64,000 nt of DNA from Pseudomonas paraeruginosa PA7. GTDB taxonomy: Bacteria; Pseudomonadota; Gammaproteobacteria; Pseudomonadales; Pseudomonadaceae. Below the pieces are notes generated by a model, which was not told where the DNA came from, did not search any database, and saw nothing but the letters and a program-made list of their open reading frames with translations. Of the stretch, positions 25,745-35,115 are shown piece by piece. The position numbers were made by a program, and so were the translations under genes. Location: contig NC_009656.1 in assembly GCF_000017205.1 (NCBI RefSeq), forward strand, positions 4,096,001-4,160,000, in the 5' to 3' direction. Positions within the stretch are counted from its first letter, which is position 1, and each line of letters begins with the position of its first letter.

Positions 25745-27331
25745 ATGAACGCACCCGCCGCCTCCCCCTGGAGTCCCCTGCGCCAGACCACCTTCCGCTG
25801 GCTGTGGCTGGCCAGCATCGCCTCCAACATCGGCACCTGGATGCACGAGGTGGGCGCCGGCTGGCTGATGACCTCGCTCTCCGCCAGCCCGCTGAACGTG
25901 GCGCTGGTGCAGGTCGCCGGCTCGCTGCCGATGTTCTTCCTGGCCCTGCCGGCCGGCGCCCTCGCCGATATCGTCGACAAGCGGCGCTACCTGCTCGGCG
26001 TGCAATTGTGGATGGCGTTGGTGGCCACCCTGCTGGCCAGCCTCACCCTGCTCCAGTCGACCAGCGTCTGGCTGCTGCTCGGCCTGACCCTGTGCATGGG
26101 CATCGGCACCGCGCTGATGATGCCGGCCTGGAGCGCCACCACTCCGGAACTGGTGGGCAAGGACGAACTGCCGGCGGCGGTGGCGCTGTCCAGTGTCGGG
26201 GTCAACCTGGCGCGGGCGGTCGGCCCGGCCATCGCCGGGGTGCTGGTGAGCCTGGTCGGCCCCTGGCTGACTTTCGCCCTCAACGCCCTCTCCTTCTTCG
26301 CGGTGATCGCCGTGCTGCTGGCCTGGAAACGCGAGGCCGTGCCCTCGGTGCTGCCGGCGGAACGCCTGTTCGGCGCCCTGCGCGCCGGCTGGCGCTACAG
26401 CCGCAGTTCAAGGCCGCTGCAAGCGGTGCTGGTGCGCGCGGTGGCGTTCTTCCTCGGCGCCAGCGCCGGCATGTCGCTGCTGCCGCTGATCGTGCGCGGC
26501 GACCTGCAGGGCAACGCCATGGACTTCGGCCTGCTGCTGGGCAGCGTCGGCGTCGGCGCGGTGCTCGGCGCCGCGTTCCTGCCGCGCCTGCGCGAACGCC
26601 TCGGCAGCGACCGCCTGGTGCTGCTCTCCAGCGTGCTCTACGCGCTGGTGCTGGTGGCCCTGGCGCTGCTGCGCAACCTCTATTTGCTGGTACCGGTGAT
26701 GCTGCTCAGCGGCGTGGCATGGATCGCCGTGCTTTCCAGCCTGCAGGTCGCCGCGCAGACCTCGGTGCCGGCCTGGGTCCGCGCCCGCGCGCTGGCGGTC
26801 TACATCCTGGTGTTCTTCGGCAGCATGGCCGCCGGCGGCGCCCTGTGGGGGCTGCTCGCCAGCCACCTGTCGATGACCTTCGCCCTGCTCTGCGCCAGCG
26901 CCGCGCTGCTGCTCGGCCTGTTCGCGTCGCTGCGCTGCCATCTGCCGGTCACCGCGGCCGAGGACCTCGCGCCGTCGCTGCACTGGCCGGCACCACTGGT
27001 CGACGAAGAGGTGGACCGGGAACGCGGCCCGGTGCTGGTCACCCTCGAGTACGACATCGACCCGCAGGACGCCGCGGCATTCCAGGCGGCGATGGTCGAG
27101 GTGCGCGCCATGCGTCGGCGCAACGGCGCGGTGTCCTGGGGACTGGTCCAGGACAGCGGCAACCGTCGCCTGTGGCTGGAGTTCTTCATCGATGAATCCT
27201 GGCTGGAACACCTGCGCCACCACCAGCGGGTGACCCGCGGCGAGTTGCGGGTCGAGGCCGCCGCCCGGCGCTTCCAGAGCGCCGGCGTCGAGGTGCGTAT
27301 CCGTCATTACCTGCACGGCGCGGCGCGCTAG
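25745..27331 (+). CDS. MFS transporter (EntS/MFS_3 type) with a C-terminal ABM-like domain
   Basis: Residues about 1-410 form a 12-helix MFS_3 transporter (IASNIGTWMHEVGAGWLM; LPMFFLALPAGALADIVDKR). The last about 100 residues (GPVLVTLEYDIDPQDAAAFQ, AMRRRNGAVSWGLVQD, ELVEFFIDESWLEHLRHH-like) resemble the small ferredoxin-like monooxygenase fold (ABM) and should sit in the cytoplasm. Such fusions occur in proteobacteria, but the role of the extra domain is unknown. The ATG is one base after the porin stop (TGACATG), so translation is coupled. Direction of transport cannot be told from sequence. Confidence 0.82.
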   Translation: MNAPAASPWSPLRQTTFRWLWLASIASNIGTWMHEVGAGWLMTSLSASPLNVALVQVAGSLPMFFLALPAGALADIVDKRRYLLGVQLWMALVATLLASLTLLQSTSVWLLLGLTLCMGIGTALMMPAWSATTPELVGKDELPAAVALSSVGVNLARAVGPAIAGVLVSLVGPWLTFALNALSFFAVIAVLLAWKREAVPSVLPAERLFGALRAGWRYSRSSRPLQAVLVRAVAFFLGASAGMSLLPLIVRGDLQGNAMDFGLLLGSVGVGAVLGAAFLPRLRERLGSDRLVLLSSVLYALVLVALALLRNLYLLVPVMLLSGVAWIAVLSSLQVAAQTSVPAWVRARALAVYILVFFGSMAAGGALWGLLASHLSMTFALLCASAALLLGLFASLRCHLPVTAAEDLAPSLHWPAPLVDEEVDRERGPVLVTLEYDIDPQDAAAFQAAMVEVRAMRRRNGAVSWGLVQDSGNRRLWLEFFIDESWLEHLRHHQRVTRGELRVEAAARRFQSAGVEVRIRHYLHGAAR

Positions 27332-27379
27332 GCCGGCGCGACACGGTCGTCGCCCGCCGCTGGCGCTGCCGCGCGCAGC

Positions 27380-27467
27380 TGTTATCCTGCTCCCGGTGGC
27401 GCCAAGGACGGTGGCCGGCAGCGATGCCGCGCACCCACGGCGCCGCGAACGCAACCCACAGGGAAGT
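27380..27467 (+). promoter_or_regulatory. tse2 promoter and candidate RsmA box in the leader
   Basis: An extended -10 (TG-T-TATCCT, 27380-27388) predicts a start near 27395 and a leader of about 79 bases. Just before the ATG, ACAGGGAAGT (27458-27467) matches nine of ten positions of the RsmA/CsrA site ACARGGAUGU and contains the ribosome-binding site. RsmA is known to repress P. aeruginosa T6SS genes after transcription, so this site would repress translation directly. The extended -10 has no clear -35. Confidence 0.5.
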
Positions 27468-27473
27468 CCACGC

Positions 27474-27950
27474 ATGTCCTACGACTACGAGAAGACCAGC
27501 CTCACCCTCTACCGGGCGATATTCAAGGCCAACTACGAGGGCGACGTCGGTCGCTACCTGCGCCCCGACAAGGAACTCGCCGAGGCCGCGGAAGTCGCCC
27601 CGCTGCTGCATCCGACCTTCGACAGCCCCAGCACCCCCGGCGTCCCCGCCCGCGCGCCGGACATCGTCGCCGGCCGCGACGGCCTCTACGCCCCGGACAC
27701 CGGCGGCACCTCGGTGTTCGACCGCGCCGGCGTGCTGCGCCGCGCCGACGGCGACTTCGTGATCCCCGACGGCACCGACATCCCGCCGGACCTGAAGGTG
27801 AAGCAGGACAGCTACAACAAGCGCCTGCAAGCCACCCACTACACCATCATGCCGGCCAAGCCGATGTACCGGGAGGTCCTCATGGGCCAGCTGGACAACT
27901 TCGTGCGCAACGCCATCCGTCGCCAATGGGAAAAAGCCCGCGGGCTCTAG
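27474..27950 (+). CDS. tse2: Tse2, cytoplasmic T6SS toxin
   Basis: The 158-residue protein, beginning MSYDYEKTSLTLYRAIFKA and ending RRQWEKARGL, matches Tse2, a toxin delivered by the H1-T6SS that acts in the cytoplasm and arrests growth. Its structure resembles ADP-ribosyltransferases. It has no signal peptide or membrane segment. AGGGAAG precedes the ATG at 27474 and is part of a candidate RsmA site. The immunity gene tsi2 follows after 9 bases. Because Tse2 kills the producer without Tsi2, the pair must be expressed together. Nothing in the gene appears damaged. Confidence 0.96.
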   Translation: MSYDYEKTSLTLYRAIFKANYEGDVGRYLRPDKELAEAAEVAPLLHPTFDSPSTPGVPARAPDIVAGRDGLYAPDTGGTSVFDRAGVLRRADGDFVIPDGTDIPPDLKVKQDSYNKRLQATHYTIMPAKPMYREVLMGQLDNFVRNAIRRQWEKARGL

Positions 27951-27959
27951 GAGTGAACC

Positions 27960-28193
27960 ATGAACCTGAAACCCCAGACCCTGATGGTGGCGATCCAGTG
28001 CGTCGCCGCGCGCACCCGCGAACTCGACGCGCAGTTGCAGAACGACGACCCGCAGAACGCCGCTGAACTCGAACAGCTGCTGGTCGGCTACGACCTCGCC
28101 GCCGACGACCTGAAGAACGCCTACGAAGAGGCCTTGGCGCAATACAGCGGCCTGCCTCCCTATGACCGGCTGGTCGACGACCCGGCCGCCTGA
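27960..28193 (+). CDS. tsi2: Tsi2, immunity protein to Tse2
   Basis: The 77-residue acidic, mostly helical protein (MNLKPQTLMVAIQCVAARTR onward) matches Tsi2, which dimerises and binds Tse2 to block its active site. AGGAG lies 8 bases before the ATG. The gene starts 9 bases after the tse2 stop, so both are on one transcript. An AraC regulator gene is convergent with it after 42 bases. Confidence 0.96.
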   Translation: MNLKPQTLMVAIQCVAARTRELDAQLQNDDPQNAAELEQLLVGYDLAADDLKNAYEEALAQYSGLPPYDRLVDDPAA

Positions 28194-28235
28194 GGCCACG
28201 GGCCAGACGGCTTCGGCCTGCGCCCGCTCCGGCGC

Positions 28236-29255
28236 TCAGGCGCGGAAATGGCTCGGCGGCTGTCCGCTCCAGCGCTGGAAGGCGTGGCGCAGGCTGGCGG
28301 TCTCGCTGAAGCCGAGCGCCTCGGCGATCCGGTAGATCGGCATGTCGCCGCTCTGCAACAGCTCCTTGGCACGGGCGAAGCGCAACTCGTCGAGCAGTTG
28401 CTGGTAACTGGTGCGTTGCTGCTGCAGGTGCCGGCGCAGGCTGCGCGAGGAGCAGTTCAGGCGCCGGGCCAGTTCCTCCAGGCCGGGCGGATCCTGCAGG
28501 CGCTCGGCGAGGATCGCGCGGACCCGGTCCAGCCAGGCGCGACGCGCGGCCAGGTCGATGTTCTGCCGCCGGCACTGTTCGAGCATCTCCCGGTGGGTCA
28601 CCGGGTCGGCCAGCGGCAACGGGCGCTCCAGCCATTCGGCGGCGAAGCCGATGGCGCTGCGTTCACGGCCGAAATGCAACGCGCAGCCGAAGCCGTCGAC
28701 GTAGGCCCGCGCCATCGCCTCGTCGCCGGCATAGTCGAAGGCCGCCTCCAGCAACGGTAGCGGCTGGCCGAGCAGGTCGGCGCAGGTGACCTTCAGCGAG
28801 CCCAGGCACAGTTCGGTGTTGAACGGCCGCAGCGCCTCGTCCTCGCCGTAGCCGGTGGCCACCAGCCAGGCACGGCCGTCGGCGATCTCCAGCGACAGGT
28901 GGAAGTAGGTACCGAGCAGCACCGGGTAGCTCAGGCCGATGCGCAGCGCCTCGCCGAGGCTCGGCGCGGAGAGCAGCGCGTAGCCGAGCAGGCCGTAGGC
29001 GGAGATCCGCGTGCGCAGCCCCAGGCGCAGGCCCAGCGCCGGTTCGTCGCTCAGCCGGCAGGCGTTGGCGAACACCTGCTGCTCCTGCCAGGGACTGATC
29101 AGGCGCCGCAGGTCGAGCAGGTCGGCGGGGGTGATGCCGCTGCCTTCGAGCAGTTGCTCGCGGGCGAAGCCTTCCCTCTCCAGCAGGGAGAGGGTCAGGG
29201 TCGACATATGCAGCGAGTTGAGCCAGGTGGCGCGGGAGAAGGTCGAGTCGATCAT
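28236..29255 (-). CDS. AraC-family regulator with Arabinose_bd-type N-domain
   Basis: The 339-residue protein has the N-terminal AraC_binding_2/Arabinose_bd domain (MSTLTLSLLEREGFAREQLL; GLRLGLRTRISAYGLLGYAL) shared with OruR/ArgR-like and virulence regulators, and a C-terminal HTH pair (LEELARRLNCSSRSLRRHLQ; MPIYRIAEALGFSETASLRH). The effector is unknown. A weak GGAAA lies before the ATG. Inside the gene, 29174-29194 forms a CCCTCTCC/GGAGAGGG hairpin like the intergenic repeats, but it is in frame. The gene is convergent with tsi2 and next to the VWA gene, with no clear operon. Confidence 0.85.
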   Translation of the reverse strand: MIDSTFSRATWLNSLHMSTLTLSLLEREGFAREQLLEGSGITPADLLDLRRLISPWQEQQVFANACRLSDEPALGLRLGLRTRISAYGLLGYALLSAPSLGEALRIGLSYPVLLGTYFHLSLEIADGRAWLVATGYGEDEALRPFNTELCLGSLKVTCADLLGQPLPLLEAAFDYAGDEAMARAYVDGFGCALHFGRERSAIGFAAEWLERPLPLADPVTHREMLEQCRRQNIDLAARRAWLDRVRAILAERLQDPPGLEELARRLNCSSRSLRRHLQQQRTSYQQLLDELRFARAKELLQSGDMPIYRIAEALGFSETASLRHAFQRWSGQPPSHFRA

Positions 29256-29368
29256 GGCGTTTCCATCGTTACCGGTGGCCGCGCCGCATTGTTACCGCAC
29301 GGGCGAGGCAGGACAGCTTAAGCAAGTTGCGCGCCGTCGTGCCTGTCGCTCGTCCCGCGCAATGCGCC

Positions 29369-30550
29369 TCAGCCCCGCGAGAGGAAGCGCATGCCCTCCT
29401 CCAGGCCGCTCAGGGTCAGCGGATACATCTGTTCCTTGACCAGTTCGCGGACCAGTCCGGTGGACGCGGTGTAGTTCCAGGTGTCCTTCGGATAGGGGTT
29501 GATCCAGATGAGCTTCTTGTACTTCTCCATGAACCGCTGCATCCAGACGTAACCGGCTTCCTCGTTCCAGTGCTCGACGCTGCCGCCGGCCTGGGTGATC
29601 TCGTAGGGCGCCATCGCCGCGTCGCCGACGAACACCACCTTGTAATCCGGACCGTACTTGTGCAGCAGGTCGAAGGTGGCGGTGCGCTCGCTGCTGCGGC
29701 GCAGGTTGTTCTTCCACACCGACTCGTAGATGAAGTTGTGGAAGTAGAAGTACTCCAGGTGCTTGAACTCGGTCTTGCAGGCCGAGAACAGCTCCTCGCA
29801 GACCTTCACGTGGGCGTCCATCGAGCCGCCGATGTCCAGCAGCAGCAACAGCTTCACCGTATTGCGCCGTTCCGGGCGCATCTGGATGTTGAGCAGGCCG
29901 GCGTCCTTGGCGGTGTGGTCGATGGTGCCATCGATGTCCAACTCCTCCGCCGCGCCCTCGCGGGCGAACTTGCGCAGGCGGCGCAGGGCGATCTTGATGT
30001 TGCGCGTGCCCAGTTCGACCTGGTCGTCGAGGTTCTTGTACTCGCGCTGGTCCCAGACCTTGGCCGCCCTGCCCTGGCGCTTGCCGGCGTCGCCGACGCG
30101 GATGCCCTCCGGGTTGAAGCCGCCGGAGCCGAACGGGCTGGTGCCACCGGTGCCGATCCACTTGTTGCCGCCGGCGTGCCGTTCCTTCTGTTCCTCGAGG
30201 CGCTTCTTGAACTCCTCGATCAGCTTGTCCAGGCCGCCGAGGGACTGGATCTGCGCTTTCTCCTCGTCGCTCAGCAGACGCTCGAACTCCTTGCGCAGCC
30301 ATTCCTCGGGGATCAGCGCCTTGAGGTGGTCGTCGAGTTTCTCTAGGCCCTTGAAGTAGGCGCCGAAGGCCCGGTCGAACTTGTCGAAGTGGCGCTCGTC
30401 CTTGACCATGATGGTGCGCGCCAGGTAGTAGAACTCGTCCATGTCGGCGAACACCACGCGGTGCTTCAGCGCGTCGATCAGGTCGAGCAGCTCGCGCACC
30501 GAGACCGGCACCCTGGCTGCGCGCATTTCGTTGAACAGGTTGAGCAGCAT
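29369..30550 (-). CDS. CoxE-like von Willebrand factor A protein
   Basis: The 393-residue cytoplasmic protein has a long charged N-terminal half and a C-terminal VWA domain. The metal-ion adhesion motif is seen as LLLLLDIGGSMD, with Asp-x-Gly-x-Ser. A TGGTSPFGSGGFNPEG low-complexity linker lies in the middle. Proteins of this CoxE/YehP class work with MoxR AAA+ ATPases to insert metals or mature enzymes. Here the MoxR gene is two genes upstream on the same strand, with a small GFA gene between, so they most likely act together. It corresponds to PA2705. Confidence 0.85.
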   Translation of the reverse strand: MLLNLFNEMRAARVPVSVRELLDLIDALKHRVVFADMDEFYYLARTIMVKDERHFDKFDRAFGAYFKGLEKLDDHLKALIPEEWLRKEFERLLSDEEKAQIQSLGGLDKLIEEFKKRLEEQKERHAGGNKWIGTGGTSPFGSGGFNPEGIRVGDAGKRQGRAAKVWDQREYKNLDDQVELGTRNIKIALRRLRKFAREGAAEELDIDGTIDHTAKDAGLLNIQMRPERRNTVKLLLLLDIGGSMDAHVKVCEELFSACKTEFKHLEYFYFHNFIYESVWKNNLRRSSERTATFDLLHKYGPDYKVVFVGDAAMAPYEITQAGGSVEHWNEEAGYVWMQRFMEKYKKLIWINPYPKDTWNYTASTGLVRELVKEQMYPLTLSGLEEGMRFLSRG

Positions 30551-30598
30551 GGCTGCGACCTCGTCTGTTGTCCGTTGATCCCGGCGCGCGGGCGCCGG

Positions 30599-30994
30599 TC
30601 AGTGTTGGTCTTCCTGCGGCAGGTCGTCGGCGATGGCGTACCAGTCGGCCTTCGAGCCTACATAGATATGCCGCTGCGGCACCTCGCCCAGCGGCGAGTC
30701 CAGCGTGCCGAGGGCGATCGAGGTGGACGCCGGGTCCTCGTCGCCGCCGAGCCACTGCAGGTTCGAACCGCAGTGCCGGCAGAAGGTCCGGGTGACGCCG
30801 GGCGAGGAGTGGTACTCGGCCACCGCGTCCTCCCCGGCGACATAGCGGAACGCTTCGCGGCGCAGGTTGCCGTAGCTGGCGAACGCCGCGCCGTGGGCCT
30901 TGCGGCACTGGCTGCAATGACAATGGCTGGCCGATTCGATGGGCGCGTCGATTTCATAGCGTACCGCGCCGCACAGGCAACTACCGCTGAGCAT
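30599..30994 (-). CDS. GFA family zinc protein
   Basis: The 131-residue protein has the GFA (glutathione-dependent formaldehyde-activating) fold with zinc ligands in SCLCGAVRYE, HCSQCRK and FCRHCGSNL. Most members have no proven catalytic role. It lies between the MoxR ATPase and VWA genes, 64 bases after MoxR and 48 bases before the VWA gene, all on the minus strand. Such an insertion in a MoxR/VWA operon is unusual and may point to its substrate. Confidence 0.85.
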   Translation of the reverse strand: MLSGSCLCGAVRYEIDAPIESASHCHCSQCRKAHGAAFASYGNLRREAFRYVAGEDAVAEYHSSPGVTRTFCRHCGSNLQWLGGDEDPASTSIALGTLDSPLGEVPQRHIYVGSKADWYAIADDLPQEDQH

Positions 30995-31058
30995 GGGATG
31001 TCCCTCCGCTGTCTGCCGCCGCCACTGCCGGTCCTCTCCAGGGAAAGGGCCGATCCGT

Positions 31059-31904
31059 TCAGCGACTGGCGCGGCGGCTCATGAACGCCAGGCGCTCGAG
31101 AAGCTGCACGTCCTGCTCGTTCTTCACCAAGGCGCCGGCCAGCGGCGGGATCGCCTTGGTCGGGTCGCGCTCGCGCAGCACCGCTTCGCCGATCTCGTCG
31201 GCCATCAGCAGCTTCAGCCAGTCGACCAGCTCGGAGGTCGAAGGTTTCTTTTTCAGGCCGGGCACCTTGCGCACGTCGAAGAAGATGTCCAGCGCCTCGC
31301 TGACCAGCGACTGCCTGATGTTCGGGTAGTGCACGTCGACGATCTTCTGCAGCGTCTCGCGGTCGGGGAAGGCGATGTAGTGGAAGAAGCAGCGGCGCAG
31401 GAAGGCGTCGGGCAGTTCCTTCTCGTTGTTCGAGGTGATGATGATGATCGGGCGCTGCTTCGCCTTGATGGTTTCGTTGGTCTCGTAGACGTAGAACTCC
31501 ATCTTGTCGAGTTCCTGCAGCAGGTCGTTGGGGAACTCGATGTCGGCCTTGTCGATCTCGTCGATCAGCAGGATCACCCGCTCCTCGGCCTCGAAGGCCT
31601 CCCAGAGCTTGCCCTTCTTGATGTAGTTGCGCACGTCGTGGACCTTGTCCACGCCCAGCTGCGAGTCGCGCAGACGGCTCACCGCGTCGTACTCGTAGAG
31701 GCCCTGGTGGGCCTTGGTGGTGGACTTGATGTGCCAGGTGATCAGCCTGGCGCCGAAGGATTCGGCCAGTTGCTCGGCGAGCATGGTCTTGCCGGTGCCC
31801 GGTTCGCCCTTCACCAGCAGCGGCCGCTGCAGGGTGATGGCGGCGTTGACCGCGAGCTTGAGGTCGTCGGTGGCGACGTAGGACTGGGTGCCTTCGAACT
31901 TCAT
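31059..31904 (-). CDS. MoxR-family AAA+ ATPase
   Basis: The 281-residue ATPase has Walker A GEPGTGKT, Walker B VILLIDEID, sensor 1 IIIITSNNEKELPDAFLRRC and the typical C-terminal region. MoxR proteins act as chaperones that mature or assemble enzymes, together with VWA partners. The ATG at 31904 has GAGGAT upstream. The promoter is likely TTCACA (31996-32001), 18 bases, TATAGT (31972-31977) on the minus strand. A perfect palindrome CATTCAGT-C-ACTGAATG (32013-32029) lies just upstream. The operon continues with the GFA and VWA genes. It corresponds to PA2707. Confidence 0.88.
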   Translation of the reverse strand: MKFEGTQSYVATDDLKLAVNAAITLQRPLLVKGEPGTGKTMLAEQLAESFGARLITWHIKSTTKAHQGLYEYDAVSRLRDSQLGVDKVHDVRNYIKKGKLWEAFEAEERVILLIDEIDKADIEFPNDLLQELDKMEFYVYETNETIKAKQRPIIIITSNNEKELPDAFLRRCFFHYIAFPDRETLQKIVDVHYPNIRQSLVSEALDIFFDVRKVPGLKKKPSTSELVDWLKLLMADEIGEAVLRERDPTKAIPPLAGALVKNEQDVQLLERLAFMSRRASR

Positions 31905-31971
31905 CAGGAAATCCTCGAACGGTAACGCCCTGGCGGGAAAACCGGGCAGTTCAGTATTGTTTGAAAACCCG

Positions 31972-32029
31972 ACTATAACGCGGGGACAAGCGCACTGTGA
32001 ACGCAGACGGGTCATTCAGTCACTGAATG
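31972..32029 (-). promoter_or_regulatory. Promoter and upstream palindrome of the moxR operon
   Basis: On the minus strand a TTCACA (31996-32001) and TATAGT (31972-31977) are 18 bases apart, with start near 31965, about 60 bases before the moxR ATG. Upstream of the -35, 32013-32029 is a perfect palindrome (8-base arms around one C). Its place suits an activator or a repressor that also blocks the -35. No regulator is obvious nearby. Confidence 0.45.
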
Positions 32030-32066
32030 CCCGGCCACCTCGCGACCCGCCGTTCCGCCCGCGTCT

Positions 32067-33152
32067 TCAGCCGTCGTTGTCGCGCATCGCCGGGGAACGC
32101 TCGAAACGGGCGTTGAACGCCTCGACGAACGCATTGCGGAGAATCCCGAGGAACGCCTGGAAGGCACTGATGTCCCGCTGCCGGACATTACCGCTCAGCT
32201 CCACGCGGGTTGCGAACTGATCTTTGCGCTGGTTCTTCAGCGCCGTCTCGCCGCCGCCGACCAGCGCTTCCCAGACCGAACGGAACAGGTTCTTGTCACT
32301 ATCCTCCACGTCCTGCCGCCAGTTGAACACATCCACGTCACGCAGCAGCGGCTTGATATAGCCGTCCAGCTGGCCGCGCTTCGCATGGGCCTCCAGCACC
32401 AGGTCGCCGCTGCCGGCATTGAAGTCGAACTTGCCATAGGCGCTGGCGAAATCGTTGAGGCGCTTCAGCTCGACGCCGGTGACCCGCAGGCGCAGGTCGA
32501 AGTCCTCGAAGTCGCTCAGCGGGTCGAATCGCGCCGTCACCTCCAGCGGTGCCTGGCCGAGTATCCGCGCCGTGCCTTCGAGATGCGCCGGCCGCTGGCC
32601 CTGGGCGTCGGCCACGTTGGTCAGGTTGTAGATACTGGCGTCGAGCGCCGAGGCGCGCAGGTTCACCGGCGGCTTCGAGCCGAAGTTGCGGAAGCGCAGG
32701 GTGCCGTCCACCACCCGCACCTCGTCGAGGGTGATCGGCAGTAGCTTGTCCAGTTGCTCGCGCCAGTCGGTGCCGGCCCCGGTCTGCGAGGCCTCGCGGT
32801 CGCCGCCGGCGTCGACGAAGTTGAGCTGCGGACGTTCGAAGACCACCCGCGCCACCACGGCATGGTCCTGCCAGAGCGCCCGCCAGCTCACCGACAGGTC
32901 GATGCCCGGCGCATCGAGGAACGGCACCGGCACCCTGCCGTTGTCCTTGACGATGCTCAGGCCATCGATCCGGTAGGCGCCGCGCCATAACGCCAGGTCG
33001 ACATCGGCGATGTGCCCGCGGTAGTCGCCCATATTGGCCAGCCTGTCGTTCAGGTAGCCACGCACCAGGTACGGCAGCGCCAGGTGCAGCGCCAGCGCGA
33101 GCAGGAGCAGCGCCGCCAGGGCGCCCAGGGGAATGGCATAGCGTTTCTTCAT
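32067..33152 (-). CDS. DUF748 / AsmA-like membrane-anchored protein
   Basis: The 361-residue protein begins with an N-terminal membrane helix ([20 protein letters not shown]) and continues with a DUF748 domain ([59 protein letters not shown]). DUF748 proteins are part of the AsmA/TamB-like group of periplasmic bridge proteins linked to lipid transport and envelope integrity. AGGAGG precedes the ATG. It is divergent from the cysteine synthase gene and separate from the moxR operon. It corresponds to PA2708. Confidence 0.8.
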   Translation of the reverse strand: MKKRYAIPLGALAALLLLALALHLALPYLVRGYLNDRLANMGDYRGHIADVDLALWRGAYRIDGLSIVKDNGRVPVPFLDAPGIDLSVSWRALWQDHAVVARVVFERPQLNFVDAGGDREASQTGAGTDWREQLDKLLPITLDEVRVVDGTLRFRNFGSKPPVNLRASALDASIYNLTNVADAQGQRPAHLEGTARILGQAPLEVTARFDPLSDFEDFDLRLRVTGVELKRLNDFASAYGKFDFNAGSGDLVLEAHAKRGQLDGYIKPLLRDVDVFNWRQDVEDSDKNLFRSVWEALVGGGETALKNQRKDQFATRVELSGNVRQRDISAFQAFLGILRNAFVEAFNARFERSPAMRDNDG

Positions 33153-33273
33153 CGATGCGGCCCTCCTGGACAGTGGACCCACCCGGCGCGCCGCTGGTTC
33201 GACCGCGTCTGGACGCGCGCGCGGGGGCGGAATAGGCTGGTTGATCTTTCCACCCGGCGACAAGGACACCATC

Positions 33274-34248
<975 letters not shown>

Positions 34249-34302
34249 CCCACCACCTGCGGCGCCACGTCGAGATGGCGCCGCCTGCCGGAAGCCCGCA
34301 CC

Positions 34303-34917
34303 ATGCTGGAAACCTCGCTCTTCGTCGCCACCCTCGCCACCCTCGGCATGCTCTCGCCCGGCCCGGACTTCTTCCTGGTGATCCGCAACGCAGCGCGCTA
34401 CCAGCGCTCGGCGGCGATGATGACCTCGCTGGGAGTGACCCTCGGGGTGGCCACCCACATGACCTACTGCGTCGCCGGCCTGGCCGTGGTGATCACCACC
34501 ACGCCATGGCTGTTCAACGCGCTGAAGTACACCGGCGCGGTCTACCTGATCTGGATCGGCATCCAGGCCCTGCGCGCGCGCGGCGGCGGCCGCGTCGACC
34601 TGGCGCTCGGCGAGACGCAGCGCATCGGCCACTGGAGCGCATTCCTCCAGGGCTACCTGTGCAACCTGCTCAACCCCAAGGCCACGCTGTTCTTCCTCGC
34701 CGTGTTCACCCAGGTGCTGAGCCTGGACTCCAGCTTCGCCGAGAAGCTCTGGTACGCCGGCATCATCGTCGGCCTCGCCGCGCTCTGGTGGCCGCTGCTG
34801 GTGGTGCTGATCCAGAGCGCGGTGGTTCGTCGCGGCCTGGCCAGGGCCCAGGGGGTGGTCGACAAGCTGCTCGGCGGCCTGCTGATCGCCCTCGGGGTCA
34901 AGGTCGCCCTGAGTTGA
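34303..34917 (+). CDS. LysE/RhtB family amino-acid exporter
   Basis: The 204-residue membrane protein has six hydrophobic segments and the RhtB signatures LATLGMLSPGPDFFLVIRNA and FLQGYLCNLLNPKATLFFLA. Family members export amino acids or derivatives such as homoserine lactone, threonine or cysteine. The gene starts 54 bases after cysK in the same direction, so export of cysteine or its precursors is a sensible guess. No clear ribosome site of good spacing is seen at the ATG. Confidence 0.85.
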   Translation: MLETSLFVATLATLGMLSPGPDFFLVIRNAARYQRSAAMMTSLGVTLGVATHMTYCVAGLAVVITTTPWLFNALKYTGAVYLIWIGIQALRARGGGRVDLALGETQRIGHWSAFLQGYLCNLLNPKATLFFLAVFTQVLSLDSSFAEKLWYAGIIVGLAALWWPLLVVLIQSAVVRRGLARAQGVVDKLLGGLLIALGVKVALS

Positions 34918-34926
34918 GGCACGAGG

Positions 34927-34976
34927 CCGGGGCCTCGCCCCGGCGCGGCGCACTCTCCTGCCTGCGGGCCCGCAGG
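34927..34976. terminator. Two GC-rich hairpins after the LysE gene
   Basis: CCGGGGC-CTC-GCCCCGG (34927-34943) and the 16-base perfect palindrome CCTGCGGGCCCGCAGG (34961-34976) follow the lysE-type stop within 60 bases. Neither has a T-run, so they may work as Rho-assisted ends or RNA stabilisers. The remaining intergenic stretch to 35115 is GC-rich and contains further weak inverted repeats (near 35030-35090). Confidence 0.4.
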
Positions 34977-35115
34977 GAAAAGCCGCCCCTTTCCTCGCTT
35001 CCGGCAACGCGGGATAAAACCCGGGTGCCGGCCAGCGTTGCCGGCGCCCCCTGAGCGCCGGCGGCGAACCAGTCCGTCGCCGGCGCTGTCGTCAGCCGAC
35101 AGGACACCTACAACA

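Noticed and set aside
29174-29194. CCCTCTCC-AGCA-GGGAGAGGG hairpin like the intergenic repeat at 15496
   Set aside because: It lies inside the AraC coding region in frame and lacks the flanking bases of the repeat, so similarity may be chance.
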